Below, piece after piece: positions 20,533 to 29,200 of a stretch of 64,000 nt of DNA; position 1 is the stretch's first letter, and each line of letters opens with the position of its first letter. Below the pieces are notes generated by a model. The model was not told the DNA's origin and did not search any database. It saw only the letters and a list, made by a program, of their open reading frames with translations. The DNA is taken from NCBI GenBank assembly GCA_002395105.1, contig DGWA01000008.1, positions 1-64,000 on the forward strand, read 5' to 3'. Source of the DNA: Rickettsiales bacterium UBA4270. Lineage in GTDB: Bacteria; Pseudomonadota; Alphaproteobacteria; Rickettsiales; Deianiraeaceae. A program made the position numbers and the translations under genes.

Positions 20533-21489
20533 TTAGTTATAAACTTTTAATTTTAAAACATTAAACTTTCTTGGTAAATTATTATTTTGAATACTATTTG
20601 TAATTAAAATTTCTTTAATTTTTAAACTATTTATCAAATTAACACTATTTGATGAGAAAATACCATGAGTTGCGCAAACGATTATATTTTTAGCTCCAAG
20701 TTTTAATAGTTGTTTTACTAAACAGATTATTGTTTTTCCAGTGTCTATTATGTCATCTAAAATTATTATGTTTTTATCTTTTACATTTCCAATGATAGAT
20801 ATTTCTACTTTATTTTCATTTATATGTTTTTTTTTACAACATATTATGTCTATATTTTTATTTTTTACTATATCGCTAAATCGTTTTGATGCACCGATAT
20901 CTGGAAATACAATTACCGTATTGTCTAAGTTATAGTTTTTTTTTATGTAATTAATAAATAGTGGAATGGCACTTTTTACTATTAAAGTTTTTTGTTTATT
21001 ATAATAAGTAATTTCTCCTTCTTTTTCTTTTACTGAAATTTTATTTAGTTTGCAATGGAACAGTTGTTCAATAAAACACTTACTGTGCAAATCATATGTG
21101 TATATATTTGATATACCGCATTGATTTATTACGTCTGCAAACATTTTACATCCAAGTGAAAGTTTCTTGTCATCAGTACTATCATGTCTTGTATATGGTA
21201 AAAATGGAGCTATATAGTTGATTTTTTTAACTTTATTTTGTTGCAAAACATTACAACAAAGCAATAATTTTAGTATTTCATTGTTAATGTTTCCGCGACT
21301 AAAACTTTGATATATCGATATATCATCATTTTCTATTTTATTATCTTTTACAAAAAATGCATTTTCACCGCATTTTAAATGTAGAAAATCATAATTTATT
21401 TTTTTACTTTTTTTAAAAATTTCACCATAATAATCGAGTAAAATATGTTTTTTCACTTTTCTAATAAATCTAATATTGAATGAAAACAT
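20533..21489 (-). CDS. prs: Ribose-phosphate pyrophosphokinase (PRPP synthetase), divergent
   Basis: Makes PRPP from ribose 5-phosphate and ATP for nucleotide, His and Trp synthesis. The 318-residue length is normal. Visible motifs are PYTRHD (98-103, family PYARQD), catalytic DLH (133-135), PDIGASKR (196-203) and the PRPP loop IIILDDIIDTGKT (241-253), followed by THG. The usual N-terminal FANGE element is poorly conserved (SFSRGNINNE), so the enzyme is divergent. It belongs to a minus-strand operon with lspA and the prepilin gene. A related phosphoribosyltransferase-like protein is the alternative, but both tandem domains fit Prs. Confidence 0.85.
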   Translation of the reverse strand: MFSFNIRFIRKVKKHILLDYYGEIFKKSKKINYDFLHLKCGENAFFVKDNKIENDDISIYQSFSRGNINNEILKLLLCCNVLQQNKVKKINYIAPFLPYTRHDSTDDKKLSLGCKMFADVINQCGISNIYTYDLHSKCFIEQLFHCKLNKISVKEKEGEITYYNKQKTLIVKSAIPLFINYIKKNYNLDNTVIVFPDIGASKRFSDIVKNKNIDIICCKKKHINENKVEISIIGNVKDKNIIILDDIIDTGKTIICLVKQLLKLGAKNIIVCATHGIFSSNSVNLINSLKIKEILITNSIQNNNLPRKFNVLKLKVYN

Positions 21490-21512
21490 TATATGTCAAT
21501 AATTTTTAAATG

Positions 21513-23183
21513 TTATTTTTTAAAAAAATTATTTTTATGATTAATTAGTTCAGTTAATGTTTTATATACGCAAATATCATCGAAATCTGAGTTTTTCTCA
21601 CCTTGATAGAATGTTATTTCTTTATTTTTTGATGATAAAAATTCATTTCTACCTATTATATTAAGATATGAATTTGAACCTATATTTATACAATTTTGAG
21701 CTTCATATTTTGTACTATTTGTTGCATTTGATGACGTTAGTTTCATTATTATATTTGGTTTTGATGTGTTATCATGTGGTTTACTAATTGAGCATGTTGA
21801 TTTACCATTCTTACCATGAGATAAAATCACGTATGCAAAATCATTATTGTTTTTTACATAAAGGTCTGTTTGTGTATTTTTTACATTTATACCATACGGA
21901 GGAATATAATATTCTATATATTCTCTTTGCTTTTCTAATCCTTTTATGAACTCACCTTCGCCAATATTTGAGTAGAATGAATTATTTACTATATCATATA
22001 ATCCAACTTGATTATCATCTTTTCTCACACATGGAACATAGTCTCTAACAAGAATACCATTTTGATATATTTTTAGATAATGAAGTCTTACACTGGAATT
22101 GCATGAATTATCTTCATTTGAGAACAAATATATTTGATCGTTTGGAAGATCACCAGTATATTTAGCCTCATCATTGTAGTTTCCTTTTATGGCTAATGTA
22201 TCATTTAAATATGTTATTTCATATTCATTATTTCGTTGCGCTAATAATGTTTTATGTTTTGCTAAATATTTAGTTTCTCCAGCATTAAAATATGCAAATA
22301 TATTATTATCTATATTTGAATACTCAAAAGAAAATCCATCTTTTTTTGTACTAAAAAAGCAATTTTTTTCGCTATTATCAAGAAGTTTTATAGGCGTTAT
22401 ATTGAATAATATTTTTAATTCTCCATCTCTTGGATTTATACCAGTATTTATAAATTGTTTCCCAGATGTTTCGATATAAGTTAGACGATTATAATTTTCT
22501 GGTATTTTATATTGTATCAATTTAATATTGTATGCTATATTATCCGTTTTTTCACAAAGCATTTCCGGATTTTGCGCTGATTTTGAAGGACAAAAATATT
22601 TATCATATGTTCCATTTTTTTGTGTTTTTTCAAAATATCCAATTTTTATAATTTCTTTTTCAGAATCGTTATGGTGATTGAATATACTATTCTTGTTTTT
22701 GGTAGTCATTATTTCTGGAACATAATATTCTATATAGTTTCCATATACATCTAAAACATCTTCTTCGTTTAATTTTAGTTCCTTAAAAGGGATTATACCG
22801 TAAAAAATTTTTGTATCTATGCCTATCTCATAAAGTTCCTCTTTCTTTTTATTTGTATTTTTATCAAATGTAAAATTGCTTGCGTAATAATATGTTTTTT
22901 TCGTCCAATTGTTGATGTTTTCCGTAATTTCTTTTCCGAAGTTTGTATCATTCCTTGTTATGTCGTATTTTGCTGGTTTTGGAAGACGTTGATATATTTT
23001 AAAATAATTATACAATGCTTCTTGTATTAATAGTATTTTTTGATTATTTTGCTTATATTTAAGGTTTTCAATAATTGAACGATAATTAGTTATAGATATT
23101 GATAATAATATTCCTATAACGGTTAATACGATCGATAATTCAATTAATGTGAAAGACTTTTTTATATTTTTTAAAAAAAACAT
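21513..23183 (-). CDS. Type IV prepilin-like protein with inserted LamG-like domain
   Basis: The N-terminus is a prepilin signal: a short basic leader MFFLKNIKKS, then FTLIELSIVLTVIGILL, the hydrophobic pilin helix. Residue -1 is Ser where Gly is usual. I chose the ATG at 23183 because the longer frame (23219) starts with TTG and gives an untypically hydrophobic leader. A pilin-type region with NYIEYYVP leads to a concanavalin/LamG-like domain beginning YIETSGKQFINTG and ending VRDYVPC and VGLYDIVNNSFYS, a signature I know from gut bacterial and phage surface proteins. A second pilin-type region opening REYIEYYIPP follows. Secretion-system pseudopilin or adhesive pilus subunit are both possible. 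Confidence 0.8.
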   Translation of the reverse strand: MFFLKNIKKSFTLIELSIVLTVIGILLSISITNYRSIIENLKYKQNNQKILLIQEALYNYFKIYQRLPKPAKYDITRNDTNFGKEITENINNWTKKTYYYASNFTFDKNTNKKKEELYEIGIDTKIFYGIIPFKELKLNEEDVLDVYGNYIEYYVPEIMTTKNKNSIFNHHNDSEKEIIKIGYFEKTQKNGTYDKYFCPSKSAQNPEMLCEKTDNIAYNIKLIQYKIPENYNRLTYIETSGKQFINTGINPRDGELKILFNITPIKLLDNSEKNCFFSTKKDGFSFEYSNIDNNIFAYFNAGETKYLAKHKTLLAQRNNEYEITYLNDTLAIKGNYNDEAKYTGDLPNDQIYLFSNEDNSCNSSVRLHYLKIYQNGILVRDYVPCVRKDDNQVGLYDIVNNSFYSNIGEGEFIKGLEKQREYIEYYIPPYGINVKNTQTDLYVKNNNDFAYVILSHGKNGKSTCSISKPHDNTSKPNIIMKLTSSNATNSTKYEAQNCINIGSNSYLNIIGRNEFLSSKNKEITFYQGEKNSDFDDICVYKTLTELINHKNNFFKK

Positions 23184-23215
23184 GTCCACAATGAATAAAA
23201 CATTTATAATTATAG

Positions 23216-23698
23216 TCAATTTACCCTTTTTTTCTTAAAAAAATCTACTATCATTTTTTTACAATCTTTTTCCATTATTGGATAGAATATTTCAGGTTTA
23301 TGGTTATAGTTATTTTTATTATCATTAAAACACTCTTTATTGCTAACTATATATCCTGTTTTTTCACTTAAACAACCTATATATATTTTTTTAATCTTCG
23401 ACAATATTATTGCGCCAGTGCACATCAAACAAGGCTCGAGCGTTACATACATACTGCAGTTAGTTAATCTATCTTTTTTAATTTTTTTTAATGCTTTATT
23501 TATACAAATAATTTCAGCATGTTGTATTGGATTATTTGTTTTTTTTGTTTTGTTGCAACTTTTTGCCAAAATTTCACCTGTTTTGTTACAAACTATTACG
23601 CAACTAACCGGAACTTCGTCATTTATTGTTTTTTTGTTACGTTTTGCCATATTTAAAGCGATTTTCATGTAATTATTAAATGTTTTATTATTTTTCAT
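23216..23698 (-). CDS. tadA: tRNA adenosine(34) deaminase TadA
   Basis: Converts the wobble adenosine of tRNA-Arg(ACG) to inosine. The 160-residue protein has both zinc-site blocks of the deaminase family: HAEIICI with ligand His and proton-shuttle Glu, and EPCLMCTGAI with two ligand Cys. The helix after the second block reads KIKKIYIG, usual for TadA. It sits in the minus-strand operon, 9 bases after the LptA/LptC-like gene and about 30 bases before the prepilin ATG. A generic nucleoside deaminase is the alternative, but length and motifs favour TadA. Confidence 0.9.
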   Translation of the reverse strand: MKNNKTFNNYMKIALNMAKRNKKTINDEVPVSCVIVCNKTGEILAKSCNKTKKTNNPIQHAEIICINKALKKIKKDRLTNCSMYVTLEPCLMCTGAIILSKIKKIYIGCLSEKTGYIVSNKECFNDNKNNYNHKPEIFYPIMEKDCKKMIVDFFKKKRVN

Positions 23699-23707
23699 AA
23701 TATTAAA

Positions 23708-24886
23708 TTAAAATATATTTGTCCTTGTTCTTTTCGTTCTATCGATATTGTAATTTTCACTGTTTTTTATAATTAATTGTTTTGCGTTGTTTTTTTTGTT
23801 ATTTTCAATAACGTCTAAAATGAATTGCTTATCTACTTCGTCTACTTCTTGTGCTATTTTTTTAAGTATTTTATAAACATTTTTTTGTTCATCTTTCTGA
23901 TAAAATATCGTGTTCTCATTGAATGAAATTGTTGTTTTGTTGTTTGTGTCGTAAATATAAAATTCACCATCTGAACTATTATTTTTCGAATATAAATATA
24001 CATTTTTATATAAAATTAACATATTTTTTTCGATATCAAAATAACCAAATTCGGATGTAGCTGAATTTTTACCATTAGTTGCGTTTATGTTGTCAGAGAT
24101 AAATATATCGGTTGGTTGTTGTTCGTCATTGAAATAAACTTTTGCAAATTGAGATTTAATTATTGTATCTCCGTCGTTAAATACAACATTTTTGTTGAAA
24201 GTTGAATATTTTTCATCAAAAAATACTTCCATTTTATTTGACTTTATGTCATATACTTTTTCTTTTTTTTTATCTGCATCATTTTTTATATATTTTAAAT
24301 GTGGTTTTTTCGATATTTTAAGATAATTTTTATCATGCAAAAATAAAAAATTATTCCCAGACAAAAATATGTTATCATCATTTATAGAGAATTTTTTTTC
24401 ACTACTAATTTTTTTAGAAAATATTCCATTTAATTCTAATGTTGATATGTAATTATTTTTACCTTTATCTTTGTTTGTTAAAAACATAGGTTCTGGTACT
24501 GAAAAACTATTTTTAGTATTATCGATTAAAATTGTATTTGTTTTTCCTCGGTAAATTTTTTTCCTCAAATGTGGCGTTGTGATAAAACAATCATTTAATA
24601 TGTTAAAAGCATTATCTTTTGTGTCTCCATCTTTTCCATCAATTATTAACCGTTCTTTATCTTTTAGAAAATAAGATATTTTTATCAACTTGTATATTAT
24701 TGAAGAATTTTGTCTTTTTAATGACAAAGTTTTTTTAAAGTTTTTGTATATATAAATTTTTCGCGTTGTAAAACCTGTAAATATTAATGAAGATGATAGA
24801 AAAATGAACATAATTGTATTGACAATTATACATTTTTTCAGGAAATGATTCCTTTTCGTTATTTCAATAATATCTAAGTCTGACAT
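23708..24886 (-). CDS. LPS-export type protein with OstA/LptA-like fold (LptC-LptA-like)
   Basis: A 392-residue bitopic protein: a hydrophobic segment at about residues 18-38, then a soluble, presumably periplasmic region. Around residues 215-320 it shows repeating short beta elements such as KMEVFFDEKYSTFNKNV, IIKSQFAKVYF and SATSEFGYFDIEKNM, the pattern of the OstA/LptA jellyroll that carries LPS to the outer membrane. The N-terminal anchor is what LptC has, and the total length is close to LptC plus LptA, so this may be a fusion or an enlarged LptC. The middle segment (70-200) is not recognisable. First gene of its operon. The assignment rests on pattern only. Confidence 0.55.
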   Translation of the reverse strand: MSDLDIIEITKRNHFLKKCIIVNTIMFIFLSSSLIFTGFTTRKIYIYKNFKKTLSLKRQNSSIIYKLIKISYFLKDKERLIIDGKDGDTKDNAFNILNDCFITTPHLRKKIYRGKTNTILIDNTKNSFSVPEPMFLTNKDKGKNNYISTLELNGIFSKKISSEKKFSINDDNIFLSGNNFLFLHDKNYLKISKKPHLKYIKNDADKKKEKVYDIKSNKMEVFFDEKYSTFNKNVVFNDGDTIIKSQFAKVYFNDEQQPTDIFISDNINATNGKNSATSEFGYFDIEKNMLILYKNVYLYSKNNSSDGEFYIYDTNNKTTISFNENTIFYQKDEQKNVYKILKKIAQEVDEVDKQFILDVIENNKKNNAKQLIIKNSENYNIDRTKRTRTNIF

Positions 24887-24947
24887 CTATTTAAAATAAA
24901 TTTCTTCTTGCTTTTTCAAAAGACTACTAAATAGTCAAGTAAAATTT

Positions 24948-26138
24948 GTGATTTTTAATAAAAATAAATATATTAGGTTTATAGATATTTATCTAAGCAT
25001 AAAGCGGAAATGTTTTTCAAAAAAAATAAGAAGTAGCATTAATAATAATTATACAATGTTTATGATCGTAAAAAATATTACATGTAATAATGAAAGCAGG
25101 ATAATTATTGATTTTGCAAATAATTTAGCATTAAATAATATTAATATTACTATTTTATGCAGATCAGTTGATACATATATACCATTTAATAAAAATATAA
25201 ATGTAATTGAAAGTAGATTTTTTTATTGTTTTAATATTATTTACAGAATAAAAAAGTTTAGTTCAGCTGTTGTATGCGTTTTTGATGAAAATACATTATC
25301 TATAATGAAGTATATTAAATACTTTGTTAAAGTAAAAATTATTTATTTTGCAATCAGGGCACCAAAAATAAATAAGAGATTTAGGAAAAATATTAAAAAT
25401 GTTGATCTTGTATACTCAATGTCGGAAGATATTAGTGTTTTTTTTATAGAAAAATTTCTAATTAGGACAAGACATATACGTCAATTTAATATTCCAGTTG
25501 ATACTGATGTTTTTGATACAAAAAAAATAAGCCATGAGCGTATTAAAAAGATAGTTAAAAAAATCGGTTTAGACAAATGTGAAAAAAAAATATTATTTTA
25601 CAAATGTAATAATTTAAAGTGTATTGATATAATGATACAAGCTGTTAATAAAATAACAAAAAAACGAGATGACTTTATTTTTATCTTTGAAGTTGAAAAG
25701 TTAAAGATGACTGAAATTTTTGAAAAAGACTATTCAAATCTTAACTGCATAAAGTTTGTTGATGGAATTGTAGATGAGTCTGCAATGCTTTCAGTATCTT
25801 ATGCTGTTATATGTTTGTTAATAGATAATGATTATTCTTGTGAAAACACAATACGTAAAACAGAAATTCTAGGAGTTCCTTTGATTATTTTAAGTAAAAA
25901 AGATTTTTTGCCAGATGTTATTGAAAATAAAATCGGTATGTATGTAAATTATGACAATGTAGAAGATATATGTTTAGTGATTGAAAAAATATTGGATTTA
26001 TCTGAATTAGAATACAATAAAATGTGTCAAAATGCTATTTCATATGCAAAAAAATATTTTATATCATATGACGTATATAAAGATGTTATTTCTGATATTA
26101 AAAAATTAACAAAAAATACTGAGATTATTAATTGTTGA
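24948..26138 (+). CDS. Glycosyltransferase, GT4-like (GT-B fold)
   Basis: A 396-residue soluble protein with the two-domain GT-B pattern. The N-terminal Rossmann region begins at MFMIVKNITCNNESR, and the C-terminal region has LFYKCNN, a FIFEVEK strand and a donor-site-like block ENTIRKTEILGVPLII, where GT4 enzymes have E-G-x-x-x-x-x-EAMA-x-G-x-P. Conservation is weak, so donor and acceptor are unknown; cell-surface glycan or LPS core is likely given nearby envelope genes. The frame opens with GTG at 24948, but the ATG at 25056 lies exactly where the GT-B fold begins and may be the true start. Confidence 0.65.
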   Translation: MIFNKNKYIRFIDIYLSIKRKCFSKKIRSSINNNYTMFMIVKNITCNNESRIIIDFANNLALNNINITILCRSVDTYIPFNKNINVIESRFFYCFNIIYRIKKFSSAVVCVFDENTLSIMKYIKYFVKVKIIYFAIRAPKINKRFRKNIKNVDLVYSMSEDISVFFIEKFLIRTRHIRQFNIPVDTDVFDTKKISHERIKKIVKKIGLDKCEKKILFYKCNNLKCIDIMIQAVNKITKKRDDFIFIFEVEKLKMTEIFEKDYSNLNCIKFVDGIVDESAMLSVSYAVICLLIDNDYSCENTIRKTEILGVPLIILSKKDFLPDVIENKIGMYVNYDNVEDICLVIEKILDLSELEYNKMCQNAISYAKKYFISYDVYKDVISDIKKLTKNTEIINC

Positions 26139-26177
26139 CAATAAATTTTTAAAAAAGATTTTCTTATAAATTTTTAT

Positions 26178-27197
26178 ATGTCTGTTTTTTTGTCAGGTAT
26201 TCAACCAAGTAGTTATAGTTTACATTTAGGAAATTATTTGGGCGCTATACTAAGTTGTAAAAAAATAATAAATAACCTTAAATCAAATGATAGATTTTAT
26301 TTTATGATAGCTGATCTGCATGCTTTAACGAGTGTGCATAATTCAACGTCATTAGCTAATAATATACAGCAATTAATTGCCACTTATATGGCTTGCGGAA
26401 TAGAATCTAATGATAAAATAATTTTTTTTCAGCAATCTACAATTCCGGCTCATTGCGAATTGTGTTGGATTTTATCAACAATAGTTCCTCTTGGGCATCT
26501 TGAAAGAATGACGCAATTTAAAGATAAAAAAAATAAAGTCACTTCTGATGAAGTAAATTCTGGTTTATTGTATTATCCTGTATTAATGGTTGCAGATATT
26601 GTGCTTTATAAAGCAAATTATGTATTAGTCGGAGAAGATCAAACTCAGCATTTAGAATTTACTCGTGATATAGTCCAGAAGTTTGAAAATATTTTTGGCA
26701 AAGATAATAATGACAATGTTTTTGTAATGCCAGATAAAATAATTGATCAGACAAGTAAGCGAATTATGTCTCTCGGGGATGGTACAAAAAAGATGTCAAA
26801 AAGTGTTGGTGAATTTAAAGATAAAATTTTTCTACAAGACACGGACGATCAAATTGCGAGCAAGATAAAAACAGCAAAAACAGATAGTATAATGGGTATT
26901 TATTATGACAGAGAAAATAGACCAGAGGTTAGTAATTTAATTAATATTTTTAGCGCAATAAGTGGGCGTAGTATTCAAGACATTAGCAACGAGTATAAAT
27001 CAAAGAATACTAAATCTTTTAAAGACGATTTAACACAACTTTTAATTTCAGAGATATCTCCAATTCGCAATAAACAAGCAGAAATTTTAAAAGATAAGGA
27101 TTTACTGCATAATATTTTAAAACACGGAAATGAAGTAGCAAGTGATGTTGCTAACGAAACTTTATCAAAAGTAAAAAAAATGGTTGGATTGATATAG
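26178..27197 (+). CDS. trpS: Tryptophanyl-tRNA synthetase
   Basis: Charges tRNA-Trp. A 339-residue class I synthetase of normal length with GIQPSSYSLHLGNYLGAI, containing the HIGH-type signature, VGEDQTQHLEF in the tryptophan/ATP pocket, and KKMSKS as the KMSKS loop. It follows the GT4-like gene by 39 bases and converges with lysE (11-base gap). No Trp-codon leader peptide or T-box-like structure is evident upstream. Confidence 0.96.
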   Translation: MSVFLSGIQPSSYSLHLGNYLGAILSCKKIINNLKSNDRFYFMIADLHALTSVHNSTSLANNIQQLIATYMACGIESNDKIIFFQQSTIPAHCELCWILSTIVPLGHLERMTQFKDKKNKVTSDEVNSGLLYYPVLMVADIVLYKANYVLVGEDQTQHLEFTRDIVQKFENIFGKDNNDNVFVMPDKIIDQTSKRIMSLGDGTKKMSKSVGEFKDKIFLQDTDDQIASKIKTAKTDSIMGIYYDRENRPEVSNLINIFSAISGRSIQDISNEYKSKNTKSFKDDLTQLLISEISPIRNKQAEILKDKDLLHNILKHGNEVASDVANETLSKVKKMVGLI

Positions 27198-27208
27198 GTA
27201 AATGTTAA

Positions 27209-27829
27209 TTACTTAGTCAGGCTTATAATTGAATTAACAAGAACAAAAATTGCAAATCCTGAAATGAATGTTGCGGAAAACTTGTTTATGAATGACAATA
27301 TTTTTGTATTTATTTTTGTTCCTATTTTACCAAAAATTAATACCATTAAAGTATTAACAACACAACTTGCAAAATATCCACCTGTGCACGAAGATAGTAA
27401 GTACTGCGAACTATTAATTACTTGTGAAAAAATTATTCCATAACCAACTATTGATATCGGTGATGACATTTTTAAAAAAAATAATGTTATCGCTAATGAT
27501 AAACCATTTTTTTTATCGAGATTTCTTGCTTTAAGGCTATTTATGTCTGTTTTCCAAAATTTTATAGCCATATAAAATAATAAAATTACAGCAAAAAATG
27601 ACAAAGCAACAGATATTGTTTGTGGAATTTTTTGTACTGCTTCTCTTGCGCATAATGCACCAAGTGTTATTAAGATACAATCTCCCGTAAAACATCCGCA
27701 AACTGCTATTGCAGAAGTTTTATAGCCACGTGTTATTGCTATATTAGCTATTGTTATAAACCCAGGTCCGACAGATGCAAGTATTATAAATACAAGATAA
27801 AATGTTTGAAAAAAAACGTATAAATTCAT
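27209..27829 (-). CDS. LysE/RhtB-family exporter (copy 1)
   Basis: A 206-residue inner-membrane protein with about six membrane segments, of the LysE family that exports amino acids. The family start is visible: a hydrophobic first helix, then SVGPGFITIANIAITRGYKT and GCFTGD. It is the same length as the LysE-type protein at 31734-32354 and shares the VGP and YMAIKFWK / YYIAYKFWT blocks, so they are paralogues. It follows the ftsL-like gene by 3 bases in a pdhB-ftsL-lysE unit. Substrate unknown. Confidence 0.85.
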   Translation of the reverse strand: MNLYVFFQTFYLVFIILASVGPGFITIANIAITRGYKTSAIAVCGCFTGDCILITLGALCAREAVQKIPQTISVALSFFAVILLFYMAIKFWKTDINSLKARNLDKKNGLSLAITLFFLKMSSPISIVGYGIIFSQVINSSQYLLSSCTGGYFASCVVNTLMVLIFGKIGTKINTKILSFINKFSATFISGFAIFVLVNSIISLTK

Positions 27830-27832
27830 AAT

Positions 27833-28141
27833 TCATTTTTTTAAAATATCTTTAAAATCGACAATTTGATTAACGTTAGAAAATTGCAATTTTAATCTGT
27901 TATTTGCTAATTCTCTAAGGTTTTGTATATTGTATTTTTTATTAAATGCAACTTGCTTCATTGATAAGATATTTTTCTCATATAAAACATCAGCTTTTAG
28001 CTTATTTATACCGAGCAGTAAATAATAAGTTGAATTTTTTATATAAAAAAAACAAGATATATTAATAAAAGTTATACAAATTAATAATAATATAAACATA
28101 TTTTTATTTAGGATTTTTTTTTTAAAAAAACTTCTTATCAT
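27833..28141 (-). CDS. FtsL-like cell-division protein
   Basis: A 102-residue bitopic protein: basic N-terminus, one membrane segment at about residues 14-34, then a short coiled coil and the tail NIQNLRELANNRLKLQF and NQIVDF. FtsL proteins end in the same way (PxRLexLAxxxLxLxPxxxxQI), so an FtsL role in the divisome with FtsB and FtsQ is likely. FtsB is the alternative, since ftsB commonly sits beside pdhA in alphaproteobacteria and this gene begins 6 bases after pdhB. Small size and low conservation limit confidence. Confidence 0.6.
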   Translation of the reverse strand: MIRSFFKKKILNKNMFILLLICITFINISCFFYIKNSTYYLLLGINKLKADVLYEKNILSMKQVAFNKKYNIQNLRELANNRLKLQFSNVNQIVDFKDILKK

Positions 28142-28147
28142 AAAAAA

Positions 28148-29128
28148 TTATTTACACATTTTTATTGCAGTGTTTACAATATCTTCTGGTTTTATAAGAG
28201 CTTCTTTTTCTAAATTTGGTGAATATGGTAATGGTATATCTGTTAAAGATATTCTCCTTGGTTCGCAATCAAGATAATCAAAACAATTTTCATTAACTTC
28301 TGTTATTATTTCGCTTGCTATTCCAGAGAATTTCCAACAATCTTCGACAACTAAAATTTTATTTGTTTTTTTTACAGAATTAAAAATCATTTCTGTATCT
28401 AATGGACGAATAGTTCTAAGGTCTATAAAATCAACGCTTATATTATAATCTTTTTCAAGTTGTTTTACGGCTTCTGATGTTGCTTTCATCGAGTATGAAT
28501 ACGAAACTATTGTGATATCATTTCCTTCTTGTACTTTTTTTGCTTTTCCTATTTCAATATATTCTTCCGCATTTTCATTAATTTCCATTTTTTCTCCATA
28601 TAAAAGTTCGTTTTCAAGAAAAACTACTGGATTATTGCTTATAATTGCTGATTTTAAAAGTCCTTTCATGTCCTGTGCAGTATATGGCGCTATAACTATT
28701 AAACCTGGAACATTTGCGTACCAAGGTGCAAATGATTGAGCATGTTGCGCAGCGACTGCTTTAGATATTCCGTTAGAGCCACGAAATACAACAGGGCAAT
28801 TAAGTGCACCACCTGACATATATTTTCCTTTTCCAGCAGTATTAACGATATGATCTATTGCCTGCATTGCAAAGTTAAAAGTCATAAATTCAACTATAGG
28901 ACGTAAACCTTTATAACTCGCGCCAATCGCTAAACCAGTAAAAGCATATTCTGTTATTGGAGTATCTATCACTCTTTTATCACCAAATTCTTCCCAAAGT
29001 CCATTTGTGACTTTATAAGCTCCATGATATTGCGCGACTTCCTCTCCTATAACAAAAACATTTTCATCTTTTCGCATTTCTTCTGCCATTGCTTCGCATA
29101 GAGCTTCCCTTACTGTTATTATTCTCAT
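28148..29128 (-). CDS. pdhB: Pyruvate dehydrogenase E1 component, beta subunit
   Basis: Beta subunit of the E1 pyruvate decarboxylase, which forms acetyl-CoA with E2 and E3. The 326 residues include VREALCEAMAEEM, VIGEEVAQYHGAYKVT, DTPITEYAFTGLAIGA and the C-terminal VEDCWKFSGIASEI, all standard for PdhB. The N-terminal lipoyl domain found in many alphaproteobacterial PdhB is absent. The alpha subunit is encoded 3.2 kb away on the other strand (32361), not next to it as usual. Operon order is pdhB, ftsL-like, lysE. Confidence 0.95.
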   Translation of the reverse strand: MRIITVREALCEAMAEEMRKDENVFVIGEEVAQYHGAYKVTNGLWEEFGDKRVIDTPITEYAFTGLAIGASYKGLRPIVEFMTFNFAMQAIDHIVNTAGKGKYMSGGALNCPVVFRGSNGISKAVAAQHAQSFAPWYANVPGLIVIAPYTAQDMKGLLKSAIISNNPVVFLENELLYGEKMEINENAEEYIEIGKAKKVQEGNDITIVSYSYSMKATSEAVKQLEKDYNISVDFIDLRTIRPLDTEMIFNSVKKTNKILVVEDCWKFSGIASEIITEVNENCFDYLDCEPRRISLTDIPLPYSPNLEKEALIKPEDIVNTAIKMCK

Positions 29129-29200
29129 TGAGATGAAGACACGATTTTTATTTTTAAAAGCAAGAAAAATTTTTCTATTTAAATATACAATTTTTGTTAT

